Shown: in pieces, positions 48,799 to 59,239 of the stretch
Layout of the letters: each line of letters begins with the position of its first letter
Position numbering within the stretch: the stretch's first letter is position 1
DNA from: Trichostrongylus colubriformis
Lineage: Eukaryota; Nematoda; Chromadorea; Rhabditida; Trichostrongylidae
Assembly (NCBI GenBank): GCA_963978905.1
Contig: OZ022258.1
Location: 37,385,282 to 37,449,281 of the forward strand
DNA length: 64,000 bases
Reading direction: 5' to 3'
Notes under the pieces: model-generated
Seen by the model: only the letters and a program-made list of their open reading frames with translations
What the model was told of the DNA's origin: nothing
Databases searched by the model: none
Position numbers and translations under genes: made by a program

Positions 48799-49204
48799 AT
48801 GAATCAAGCACCACCCATATTACACCTTGAAGTCAACCTTCAGCCATTGCGCCACCCGGAGGCATTATCTCATCAGAGCTCCTCCAGCTCGGTCGGTCTT
48901 CCCTTCAGCTCTTTCCCAAGCACTTCAACCTTCCAACAACTTCGCCAACAGCTCCGAACGCTCACGTACAACTCACCAACGACTTCCAGTCAAGTGGACG
49001 ACGTCGAACTCCGTGAGTATTTTCCTCCCACTAACCCACTCCAATCAAAACAAAAAAAATTTCCGTAGTAGTCCCATTACCTCTTACGAACCTCCGTCTA
49101 TGAGCAATTCGGATACTGAATTGCTATCCATAGTGCAAAGAACTTCTAATTTACGTCGTATTCGGGGACGAAGTTCATCCAAACGAAAAGCCCATTCCCC
49201 CTGA
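48799..49204 (+). pseudogene. gag 5' region, Ser/Pro-rich leader, possibly spliced
   Basis: The frame starting at 48799 (MNQAPPILHLEV...) is rich in Ser, Pro and Gln and meets a GTGAGT donor near 49013; a TTCCGTAGTAG acceptor-like site follows near 49070. From about 49100 another frame (SNSDTELLSIVQ then a basic RRIRGRSSSKRK) continues toward the Pro-rich repeats. No domain is recognised. It is assigned to the retroelement by position and direction. Confidence 0.4.
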
Positions 49205-49440
49205 GCCCTAGCCCTACTCATAAAAGATCGAAGTCCGCTCCTCGATCTAATAATCGCGAAATCCTTGTACCACAGCGCAATCGCGCACGCTCGGAACCTC
49301 CGCGACAAACCTCACCTGTCGTACCCCTGCCCGACTACAGTTCTTCTCCGTCACCAATCCCATCTGAGCGCACATTACCGCCGTCACCCGTACCCATCTC
49401 ATGCCCATCCACACCGCCGCAACTAAACGGAGTCGCGCTC

Positions 49441-49600
49441 TCGCCTGAGCAGCAACCGTCAGCGCATTCACCTGAGCGACTACCGCCAACACACTCGGCA
49501 GCCACCGCCAGCACATTCGCCTGAGCAACCACTGCCAGTGCACTCGTCTGAGCAACCACTGCCAGCGCACTCGCCTGAGCACCCACCACCAGCATACCCA
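49441..49600 (+). repeat. 27-bp tandem repeats encoding nine-residue units
   Basis: About six imperfect 27-nt units encode variants of SPEQPLPAH, continuing into the frame 49538-49732. The unit length keeps the frame, but small indels move the reading frame once. The opposite strand is open over the same stretch (49247-49601 minus) only because of the repeat composition. Confidence 0.7.
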
Positions 49601-49710
49601 TCCCTATTAGATTCTGATTCTTTGGACATCACTGAGCCTATCGACCCACCAAATCAACTTACATATTATAACCCACTCCCATTCCATAACGCCCCATACA
49701 TAAACGAAAC

Positions 49711-50752
49711 TTGGCAGCCATCTTACTCATAATGAATAACAACGACCTTGCCCAAAGCCTAAACCTTGCTTTCGACAAACTCTGTCAGGCCTCTTATGCT
49801 AACAAACTCCCCACCTTCTCTGGAGAAAGGGGTGGGACAGGTTTCATGGATTTTCTTGAAAAATTCAATGAAATAAGAAACATAATGGGACTCACAGAAG
49901 CCAAAATGGTTTTCTTATTACCTGCCCATCTGAAAGGGGCTGCCAAGGCAGTATTTGATAATTTCTCCCAGGATGAAAAGCAAAACTGGAGATTGCCAGT
50001 CACCAAATTACAACAACATTTTTCTACGGATTACTTCCTAGATATGGCCAGGGATAAAGTCATGAATATGCGCATGGAACTTGGAGAATCCCCTGTAGTA
50101 TTTTCTTAGAGTTTGCAAAGAAGTTTTGGATGCATACCCCACCCGCCACCTAGAAGAGCGCAAGTTCCTTCAAAACACGGTCTTTACCAATGCTCTTCCT
50201 AAAACAGTGACACAAAAGCTTAAATTAATAGGACCATTGCCCTACAATTATGAAAATTGGTAGAGGAAGCCGAAAGGAATGGAACATCACCAAATCCAAT
50301 CCCAATTCCTTTGAGGAAGGGATACTTATAGCAAAAATGGATAAAGTTCTCGACACCATCTCTTCTACCGTAAATCATCCTCCGTCCACTAAACCTTTCT
50401 ATTTTCAAAGGCCTTTACTTTCTCGTCAACCTACCTTCAAAACTTATAAACAACCATACAATTCTAATAACTTTTCAAACGAACGCCCGTATAATTCTAA
50501 CTTCAGACCACAAAATCGTTACAATCAAAACTCTAATTTTCAGCAACGCAATTCTCGGCCACGTTCACAATCCCCATCGCGCAATACAGTAACCTTTGGC
50601 TCCGCCCCTACAGTAAGCGTCCCAGACCCCAGACTCCTTACTTCCGCAGATCAGGGAACTATTCCAATCGTAATAGAAATCAAGTCAATAGAAATTCTTC
50701 ACAACGCTATCGAGTCAATTCTGTACAATACCTAATCACAAACCGATGTTAG
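49711..50752 (+). pseudogene. Gag capsid and C-terminal region
   Basis: The frame 49711-50109 begins near MNNNDLAQSL and has the layout of Ty3/gypsy capsids: a LPTFSGERGG start, F..FL.KFNEI, a FLLPAHLKGAAKAVF segment and W....KLQQHF. It is cut by a stop at 50107-50109; related coding continues in other frames through about 50735 as an Asn/Arg/Gln-rich basic tail (RPYNSN, RPQNRYNQ, RNSRPRSQSPSR) that may bind nucleic acid in place of zinc knuckles, none of which are seen. The final frame ends in a TAG at 50750-50752 that overlaps the ATG of the envelope-like gene (50746). At least two frame changes and a stop make this copy inactive. Confidence 0.65.
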
Positions 50753-53203
50753 GTTCCATGCCTTTTCTTTTTGTACTAGCTATCGTTTGCATTTTCATAC
50801 CTATAGCAAGCACCTATTCCCTCACGTACCAGCTGTGTGCAGCGGCGAAATCAGGATGGCCTATCGCCTTCCCTGACCCGATACAATGCACAACCTCTCC
50901 AAATAGCTTTGACGTCCTCATAACTGCCGCTCATCTCTACGTCGAGAGAACAGAACCTCTCCTGCTTCCTGCCTTTCACTGTTTCAACAAAACTCGGAAA
51001 ATCTGTGCATCCTCGTATCTTCATATTTCTTTCTCGGTCAACAGTGACGCGGTATACATGAATCCAATTGACCCCACTCTTTGCAAATCACTCGCAACCA
51101 ATAAAAAATACGACGGAGAACCATTACAACAACTTTCACCTGGCGCTTATGGCTCATCTAACCAAATTCATTATTCATATCCATGGCTTTTCGGCGAAAA
51201 ATGTACCCTTACCACCAATATTTATATGGAACAAGGCGATATGGCAACTTATGATGGAGAACATATAATAGGACAATTTGGAGACATGTCACATTGCAAT
51301 ATAGCTAAAGAACAATGCTATTTGCGACATGGTACAGTAATCTGGACTAAACCAGCTTCCATTTCCACGCTCTGCTGTTATGTAAAAGCCATTGAAGGAG
51401 TCGCATAAGTGACTCCTGACCATGTCATAATTAATACCATTCAGTCGGCTTTTACATTTAAAAATATCACATATAAGTCGTCCCAACTCCTAAAATGGTG
51501 TCTCGCTAAGAACTCACTTCCAATGGATAATGGAGTATTCATAACTTTACCAGAGTTAGAAGACTACAACCCCCGCACGGTCTTTACAGATCATTCGGAC
51601 ATAATACAAGAAATCAGTCAGAGACATTTCTACGATTCTCAATTAGTTCATTTTGTTAATGCATCTGCTCGTACAGCCCGCACCGTTCTATATGCATACA
51701 AAGACGCTAAACCAGAACCAGAACCAATGACTACTTCCAAACGTAGTCCTAACGAAACACCCTGTCCAACTCTTAAGCCCACTAAGTACCCACCCAAACG
51801 CGTTATTAATGCTTTTCTAAACTCTTTAAAAGATAAATCCTTGAACAAAGAGCCATTCAAATTTGGAATCCAGTCACATACTAAACGCGAAGAACCAGCA
51901 CACGTCAATGTGTACAACTATAAAGCACTAGATATCATATTAGACCCTAAGGAATCTCCATTCGAAGTTTCGCCGCAATCATATAACAAAATCCCATACA
52001 ATGTTTCAGCTAAAATAGCTCACCACATTACATTAAATTCAGAACCGGATTTCACGCTTATGAACAATGACCCTATGCTCCACCATGAGCAACGCCAAGA
52101 TAAACGCCATGCAGAACTCAACAGCAAAATGCAATTTCTCAAGCTCAAAATGGAAGATATCATAAAAGAAGACTTCAACTTCCCATTAGATTGCATATGC
52201 TCTTTAATAAACTTCAAAATCCAATCTATAAAAAAGCATAGCTCAAATTAACCCCATTAGCACTGCTCGTATCTTACTACAAAGGGACGATATATTTGCC
52301 TTAGGTACAGGAGACGATTGAATGATTTCTAAATGCATAGAAATCATTGTGGATGAAATCATTTTCGACCACAATATAGGAGGTAGATGTTATGTCTACA
52401 CACCTGTTCGATCCGGGAAAACCCACTATTTTATTCAACCAGGGACCAGGGATCTCGTCACATCCAGCCCAGAAGCCGACTTTGGACATCTACCATTCGG
52501 CATCTACAATGATGGGAACAACCATTACAAATCACCTTCAGGTTACACCCCGTTTACAAACATTCATTTGAACCTTCCTAATGGTTTCGCTCGCCAAGAC
52601 TTCATCTTCAGCGCTCCACCTATATTCCATCCAGATTTAGCCAAGATGTCTACAGATATTTACCTCATCAAACAACATCTTAACTCTATCGACAATTTCG
52701 AAATTGTCAAATCAAAATCTGCCTCTGTCGACATAGATCACACATCCTTTCCACTTCATCATGAGCTTGCTAACACAGCCCAATTCCTAGAGGCAAACGC
52801 GAGACATGTTCTCCAAACACAGAAACAAAAAATTCTGGCATCTATTGGATTACATAGATGGGTCTACACGCTTGTTATCGTTACATTTGGCATACTCTTC
52901 CTCGCAATGCTAACTCTTCTCTATATACAAAGTACCTTCTTTCGACTGATTATTAACATAGCTCTCAAATCCATCCCTATTGGCATCTCTTTCATTGTTT
53001 CATCACTCTTCACCAAAAAGAGTTCACAAGCTCCAAACACATCATCCGCTACGGAAAGACCTCTTGTCACGGCACGAAGACAGCGTCGTGCCCGACAACA
53101 ATTTGACGAAGCCGCTGAACCAACTTGCATTTCAGTAGAATTTCCACCATTTTCAGATGTCCCACTGAACGATATGAAACCCTTTTGTGCAGTCAACAAA
53201 TAA
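50746..53203 (+). pseudogene. Envelope-like glycoprotein, broken
   Basis: The coding potential extends about 2.46 kb. It starts at ATG 50746 with a hydrophobic signal peptide (PFLFVLAIVCIFIPIAS) and a Cys-bearing ectodomain with several possible N-glycosylation sites. An in-frame TAA at 51406-51408 interrupts it, with coding resuming in the same frame to 52251; a shift follows, then a TGA at 52319-52321, and the last frame runs 52322-53203. Near its end is a membrane helix (VYTLVIVTFGILFLAMLTLL) and a second hydrophobic stretch, then a basic RRQRRAR segment and cytoplasmic tail. The signal-ectodomain-TM-tail plan is that of a class I membrane glycoprotein and suggests a retroviral-type envelope; I cannot name the family. 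The copy cannot make a full protein. Confidence 0.55.
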
Positions 53204-53353
53204 CAGCTTGTACAAATAGGATCTAACCAGCCATCCACTACCTATCAGAAACTTGTGCCTACCAAAAACCCACCCAAGCAAACTTCAACCCTCCCCACAT
53301 CTTCAACCAAACAACAATCCCCAACACCCCAACCATGACAAAACAAAGATTTC

Positions 53354-54013
53354 TTGAGTTTTCTCCCCAGCGTTTCGTGCATCCTCCGGGCATCTACCAA
53401 TCCACTATTGTATATCCAAACCCACCTCAATAATAAACACATCATAGCGCTTATCGATACTGGCTCCGCTATATCCCTTGTTTCGGAAAGTGTAGCCCGA
53501 CAAATGAAGGCATGCATTCTCCGACCTTCGGTTGCCAAAGGAATCACCGCAAATGGTACTCCAATACACCTCCTTGGGCAGTTTACTCCAACTCTCCTCA
53601 TCGGTGACAAAACGGTAGAATTTGCATGTTATGTCGCAGCAGATGAAAACTGCTCCTCTTTTTTCATCTTAGGAAGCGATGCCATTCCCCAACTCGCCCA
53701 AAAACTATTAATAGATTATGGCGCGAACACCATTTCGTTTGACGAAACAACCATTCCTTTTGTTACCACTACCCAAAACGATCATAACCTTCTCGAACTT
53801 CCAGTCTACCTCACTCAGGATATCACTCTACCACCCTTCTCTGATAATGCGGTGATAGGAACAACCTATACCACATTTCCTCAGAGATGGGAAGTTTTTA
53901 CCACAGATGACCCAACGAGCCCCCTCTCAGAAGGGCTACTCGTTGGTAGAACCCTTTCATGCCCAAATTCAGAAGGATCCATTTTGATACGCATATATAA
54001 TTCAAACCCTTAA
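53354..54013 (+). CDS. Retroviral-type aspartic protease, RT-side truncated
   Basis: This 219-codon frame has the retropepsin active site ALIDTGSAISLVS at about residues 33-45, a central hydrophobic segment and the ILGSDAI motif near residue 105, which is the conserved ILG-D loop. After this come about 110 residues that would lead to reverse transcriptase, but the frame ends at 54013. In gypsy elements this enzyme cuts the Gag-Pol polyprotein. The DTG triad is intact, so only the polyprotein context is damaged. Confidence 0.7.
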   Translation: MSFLPSVSCILRASTNPLLYIQTHLNNKHIIALIDTGSAISLVSESVARQMKACILRPSVAKGITANGTPIHLLGQFTPTLLIGDKTVEFACYVAADENCSSFFILGSDAIPQLAQKLLIDYGANTISFDETTIPFVTTTQNDHNLLELPVYLTQDITLPPFSDNAVIGTTYTTFPQRWEVFTTDDPTSPLSEGLLVGRTLSCPNSEGSILIRIYNSNP

Positions 54014-54059
54014 CCCACATTTTTGCCCAAAAACACCACCATAGCCACCGCAAGCTTCG

Positions 54060-55232
54060 TAGGTACAGATATGCCATGGCTCCCAGTATTTTCGATCACT
54101 TTTGGCCAAACCTATTTCAGGATGTTTCAACATACATCGATTCATGCCCGGTTTGCCAAAAAGTTAAAACTCCCTCCAAGCACATTATTCGCAAAGAATT
54201 GGGATCTTTCCCTGTACCGTAACGCCCTTTCGAGCGTATCCACACTGATGTCATAGGTCTTCTACCACAATGTATCGATGATAGCCAATTCATTTCCATC
54301 ACAGTGTGCGCCTTTAGCAAATTTGTGGTATGCACCCCACTAGTGCAGCAAACCACAGAATCCGTTGTCAAAGCTTTGGTAAACGATGTCATCTCTAAAC
54401 ATGGCGTCCCCAAGGAGCTTGTCTCGGACCGCGGTTCCAACTACACTAGTGAGATGTTCATCGAAATCAACAAGGCACTAGGTATAAAAAACAACTTTAC
54501 CACAAGTTATAACCACAAAGCTAACGGCCAAGCGGTACGGTTGGTAAAGGTCATCACCGACTCTTTTACCGCATACTGTTCCGAAGCCAAGGACCATTGA
54601 ACGGATTCCCTTCAACCATCGTTTTTGCTTATAACTGTAGTAAAAATGTGACTACAGGCTATAGTCCGTTCTTCGTGGTGCACAGTAGGTGCCCTATTAC
54701 ATGGAGCGACATCTTACACGAGCTCCCAACACGGCTTGTGTTCTCCACCGACGACTTCGCGGATCAGTTCACCGCTGGTCTGCAAAACACGATTATGGAA
54801 GTTGGCAACGAAATTGCGAACAAAACCAAACAATACAAAACAGGATACGATCTCTCAAACAAGGTATACCCCACGGAACTTTCCATTAGCGATCTAGTAC
54901 TTCTCCATGACGACACAGTTCGTTCTGAATTAACTAATCAATGGAAAGGCCCGTACGCGGTTGAACAAATCGATCGTCCTAACATAGAGATCACTAACAT
55001 CATAGGTCGTCCTGTACGACAAACTGTCCATACCAATCGCCTCAAATTGTATTCGCCTCGTTCCATGGCGGCTAACGTTAAGACCGCAACCCCACAACAA
55101 CTAATTCTTGTTACCCCCGAGGAAACGTCAACCACCACTGAACAAACCAATGTAAGACGTTCGCGTCGTTTACAAGTTAAACAGGCTGGCTCCCGTACAT
55201 CACGGATAAATCAAGGAGAATCATTCATTTGA
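54060..55232 (+). pseudogene. Integrase (catalytic Glu replaced) with GPY/F C terminus
   Basis: The N-terminal zinc-binding part shows an HFWPNLF..V..YI.SCPVCQ segment (one His and two Cys of the HHCC set) near 54090-54160. The core follows after frame shifts: ERIHTDVIG gives the first Asp, SDRGSNYTSEMF the second, and in NGQAVRLVK the residue that should be the catalytic Glu is Val (codon GTA, one base from GAA). The frame breaks at 54600 and continues at 54597-55232 to a C-terminal WKGPYAVEQI, the GPY/F module typical of gypsy integrases, ending in a basic NVRRSRRLQVK tail. The Glu change alone would abolish strand transfer. Confidence 0.7.
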
Positions 55233-55491
55233 TTCTCCTAGGTCAGTTTGTCTTTTCTTCCATAAGCCGCAAAGTCGCGAATTCACCATTTTCTTTGGAT
55301 TGGCGGTTCAAAGAAACACATAGGGCAGCTAAAAACAAAAAAAAAACCTTGCTTTTACACGCCCGTGTACTAATCGACCATTATTATAAATAGATTAGTG
55401 CACGTATTATTTCACATCGTTTTATAATATATGCACAGTGCCTATTTTAAATAATTACGCACATCTCTATGTTATATCACCCAGTTCCCGG

Positions 55492-55550
55492 CGCCTGACT
55501 GGGCGTGTCTACGGACTTGGATGAGAGCGCGGCAGAGTCAGAGCACACTT
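55492..55550. mobile_element. Single-arm fragment of MITE M1
   Basis: CAGTTCC...GCCTGACTGGGCGTG then TACGGACTTGGATGAGAG matches the left arm of the M1 elements at 1437 and 7181. The partner arm is absent. Confidence 0.6.
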
Positions 55551-55899
55551 GATAGTTGTCCGTCAAACAGCTGATTTCGGCTGTGATTATTTTGCTAATT
55601 TCTGTTAATTTCTGTTATTATTCTGTGCCGCGACGCTGATTTCAGTCAGGTAAGTGAATTTTGATGCAAGTGAGTCAATTTGCATGCATTGTGCGCCGTT
55701 TAACTGTAGTCGTTACTTTACCACCATGTTTTTGCCTTTTTTTTGTAATTGCCCTCGATTGTTTTCTGTTTATTTCACAGATATTTTATTCAATATTCAT
55801 CACAGTGATTCAAAAGCTTATCTGTTGTCTGTAGAGACACTATTTGACACTGTTTTGAATATTGGACCTATTTGAAGCATGCTCTTTTTTCTGGTCATG

Positions 55900-56595
55900 C
55901 TAATTTAGTGGTTTCCTTCCGCGCTTTTGATGTTTCTTTTTCTTTTCGACTTGGTTTTCATCACAATATCATTGATGTGCTCTTTTAATTGTAAAGTGCA
56001 CTCCTTGACATTGTTTTGAACTCCATAGTCGCTTTTAAAACCAAATATCCCCGTGTCATGTCATCCTCGTGTTCCCAGCTTCTTCGTGAGTTTTATTTTG
56101 ATTTGTTTATGTTTCTTTTTCTTTTCGACCTGGTTTTCATCACAATATCATTGATGTGCTCTTTTAATTGTAAAGTGCACTCCTTGACATTGTTTTAAAC
56201 TCCATGGTCGCTTTTAAAACCAAATATCCCCGTGTCATGCCGCCATCCTCGTGTTCCCAGCTTCTCCGTGAGTTTTATTTTGATTTGTTTATGTTTCTTT
56301 TTCTTCTCGACCTGGTTTTCATCACAATATCATTGATGTGCTCTTTTAATTGTAAAGTGCACTCCTTGACGTTGTTTTGAACTCCATAGTCGCTTTTAAA
56401 ACCAAATATCCCCGTGTCATGCCGCCATCCTCGTGTTCCCAGTTTCTCCGTGAGTTTTATTTTGATTTGTTTATGTTTCTTTTTCTTTTCGACCTGGTTT
56501 TCATCACAATATCATTGATGTGCTCTTTTAATTGTAAAGTGCACTCCTTGACATTGTTTTGAACTCCATGGTCGCTCTTGAAACCCAACTTCCTT
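55900..56595. repeat. ~182-bp tandem array, about four units
   Basis: The phrase GTGCACTCCTTGAC recurs at 55996, 56175, 56357 and 56539, giving spacings of 179, 182 and 182. Each complete unit contains TTTCATCACAATATCATTG, GAACTCCAT(A/G)GTCGC and CCCCGTGTCATG. Units two to four are nearly identical; the first lacks part of the block. The short frames of 60-61 codons at 56016 and 56377 are the same unit translated, so no gene is called. Confidence 0.8.
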
Positions 56596-57209
56596 GGTGG
56601 TATGCTGCAGTCGTCGTGGTTCGGTCGTTGTTCGAGGTCACACTATCGGGCTTTGTGTCTAATGGTAAGATCTCTAGTTCCTCTTCTTATTCTGTTTGTT
56701 GTATCCACAGTGTGATTGGGGTTCCTTTCAGAACTTGAGCATTTTCATTCCAACTTTCACATCCGAATTTCATGTGGGTCCAGGAACTGCATGTTGCTGA
56801 GCTGCTTCTTTTGTTTCGCCGTCTGTCGCTTTTCTTTCGTACTGCAACGGTTTTGTTACTAACCCACTCATATTTGTTACAAGACTAGATTTAATGATGC
56901 TATATTGCTTTTTTAACTTCTTTTATACACGGTTGTACACACTAACACTTCTTGCTGACCCCTTACCCTGGACTTCCGTCCTTTCATACGAGGTACTTCT
57001 ACAAACGCGCTAATTTTAGTTTCATTTATCTATACATAATTATTCACAGATAAAATTTACAAACAACATGGATTTCGTAAAAAAATATTGGAAGATGGAG
57101 TGACGGATCTTTGTTTGTTCCTGCTTTGTTGCCTTACGTTTGAATAAAATTGTCAAGGGTTTCCACTTTAGGCTTCAACGTTTTTGCGCATTAGGTCGGC
57201 TTTTTCAAG
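56596..57209. other. No gene seen; flank of the transposase gene
   Basis: No exon or repeat was recognised. The promoter of the gene starting at 57210 would lie here. Confidence 0.35.
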
Positions 57210-58665
57210 ATGAACGGAGCATACAACTTCGTAAGTGAGAAAAATATCTAAAGTTCCCACTTTCCACAAACTTTCAGCACTCGATTGACCCTGAAATTGT
57301 TCAGTCTACCATTGCCCGACCGCGCCTGTCAACGGAACCGATGGAAGTGGAACGTCGTGAAGGTTGTCTCTGTTCAGCAGTGAGAGCTGTTACAATCGAC
57401 GGGCTGATGAACAGTATGCAGAACAAACTGGAGGGTTGCAGCACGTATACCCCACAATCGAAAGCCATTATCGCCAATGTGAGGCGGTTTTTTGCGGAAC
57501 TGAAAGAACAACTCGGGACCACTTCTCGTGGGACTATTTTCGATTCAGTTTCTGCGATGACTGCTGCAGCATGTGGTGTTAGTGAGAGTACTGTCGCGCG
57601 GGTTAGTAACTCACCGGTCCTCCCTGTGATTACGCGGGCGATTCGAAAGAGTCGCTCTCGAAAAGCAGCGGTCATGACCGTTATGAATAACCTCGGCGAA
57701 GTGTGGGGTGAGCGGATAAAAAGGGTGGCTCACGAAATGTTTAAAGAGGAGAGAGACGTCACTATCTTGGATATTCGACAACAAGTGATGGCCACCTACC
57801 CCGACTTCACATGGTCGGCCACGACGCTCTGGAGGTTGGCAAAGGGACTTGGCTTCTCGTACAAAGTTCTTAAGGGGCAAAGGTTCATATTTGAACGCTC
57901 GGATATCGTTCGCCGGCGAGCGAGGTATCTGAGAAAAATCGAAGAGGCCAGGAACAGAGGAGACTGCATAGTCTATATGGATGAGACATGGGTGTTCGAG
58001 GGTATGGTGAAGAGGAGAGGTTGGATGGACAACACGATGTCGCGCTTTCCCTCCGCTGAGGCTATACAGCAGTATTCTTGTGGCAAAACTGCTGGGAAGA
58101 ACAAAGGGAGGCGAGGCATCGTTATTGCGGCACTTAGTGAAGATGGAGTTGTACCCGGCTGCACCCATGTCCTTGTGAGTAGGCAGCAGGCTATGCAGGA
58201 TCGTGAGATGGACCATGAGGTATTCGAGGAGTGGCTGCAGACATCTGTGCCCCTGATGAAGGAGTTCGCTGCGGAGAGACATGTCACTCTTGTCCTCGAT
58301 AATGCGCCCTATCATACGCGGGTTTTGGAAAAGGTGAGGTCGAAGTAGACGATCTATCGCAAGGAGTCACAACTTGTTTTTGTCAGATTCCTAACAGAGG
58401 ATCTACGAAGCAGGAGATTATAGACTACCTTATGTCACACGGCGTTGAGGTAGCTATAGATAGCACAAAAGCTTCGCTTCTGATAGAGGTGCGTGAGTCT
58501 ATCGACTGACTTTAACCCATCACTCTGCGTAATATTTAGCTGGATGATTTTGTCGCCAGTAGAGGCGGTCTAGCAGCGCTACGCCATTATGCTGCTGAGA
58601 GGATCTGTGAGGATATGGGGGTGAGCTTACTCAGGCTCCCTCCATTTCATTGCTTTTTCTCATAA
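57210..58665 (+). CDS. Intron-containing Tc1-like DDE transposase
   Basis: Four exons join in phase 0: 57210-57230, 57278-58333, 58387-58488 and 58540-58665. Donors are GTAAGT, GTGAGG and GTGCGT; acceptors TTTCAG, TGTCAG and ATTTAG. Introns are 47-53 nt, the usual nematode size. The product is about 435 residues: an N-terminal helix-turn-helix region (AACGVSESTVARV near residue 90), a second HTH-like part with TWSATTLWRLAKGLGFSY, then the DDE core with YMDETWVF (first Asp) and LVLDNAPYHTR (second Asp). Exon 4 ends LLRLPPFHC just where these proteins carry the third acidic residue (PPYH.ELNPIE), then runs into a stop. So the catalytic triad is incomplete here. It could be a domesticated or truncated gene, or a further exon is missing. 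Such intron-bearing DDE proteins are numerous in nematodes. Confidence 0.75.
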
Positions 58666-59239
58666 TATCGAAAATCAAAAATGAAAAAAACAAAGGGCTA
58701 AATCTATTCTTATGTTCTATTCACTTTTCTACGAGTTGTTTAACCCATAGACTACAATTTCGCTGTCATTTTTGTCTTGTTGAACCTAAAATTACAAGTT
58801 TATTGTATATTCTTTAACTCGTAGAATAAGTATGTCATTATCAACCCTCATATATTGTATCCCCTTTTTACCGTATACCTCTACGCTCGAAGACGAGCTA
58901 TCTTTCCACGGTGTAAGTGGTCGCCGTTCGCCGTATACTGCACAGGAACATTCTTAGCATATGTGCGCATGATGTCTCTTGAGTCCACTCTTCATATGAC
59001 GATTTCGTTGTAAAGCCTTACATCTCAACACCAAGGAGTTAATTGACAATGATGACCCTTTGATGACCACTGCCAAGAGCGAAGACGTAGTCATGTGGCT
59101 CTCTGAACTCGAAGGCAACTTCCTATGTTATGTACTACTGTCATCAGTCATACCTATTTCTATGCAAGTGAAGAACACTAACTCGTGGAGTTGTTTCGTT
59201 ATTTAGAACTCGAGTACGAGCTCACTGTAAGGAATGGAG
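58666..59239. other. No supported gene
   Basis: No element or exon was recognised. The terminus of the transposon carrying the DDE gene was not found. Confidence 0.35.

Larger units (their letters stand above)
48799..55232 (+). mobile_element. Ty3/gypsy-type retroelement with envelope-like gene, internally deleted
   Basis: In order on the plus strand: Pro/Ser-rich N-terminal gag part, capsid-like gag, envelope-like gene, aspartic protease, integrase with a GPY/F end. Reverse transcriptase and RNase H are absent: the protease frame stops at 54013 and integrase similarity starts within about 50 bp. Protease, integrase and gag types point to Ty3/gypsy. LTRs, primer-binding site and polypurine tract were not identified (an A-rich tract at 55330 is the only candidate). 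The envelope-like gene between gag and protease is not the usual order. At least six lesions show the copy is inactive. Confidence 0.7.

Noticed and set aside
49247..49601. Minus-strand open frames of 88-111 codons
   Set aside because: They are the antisense of the 27-bp Pro-rich tandem repeats in gag; the repeat composition keeps all frames open.
48100..55500. LTRs flanking the gypsy-type element
   Set aside because: No matching direct repeats were found by eye between 47.7-48.8 kb and 55.2-57 kb, and no primer-binding site was recognised, so no LTR is annotated.
56016..56562. Repeated 60-61-codon frames with hydrophobic content
   Set aside because: Each is the same 182-bp tandem unit translated; the protein reading is explained by the repeat.
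57611..58315. 234-codon minus-strand frame
   Set aside because: It lies wholly opposite the DDE core exon of the Tc1-like gene, which has motifs and splice sites; the antisense frame has none.
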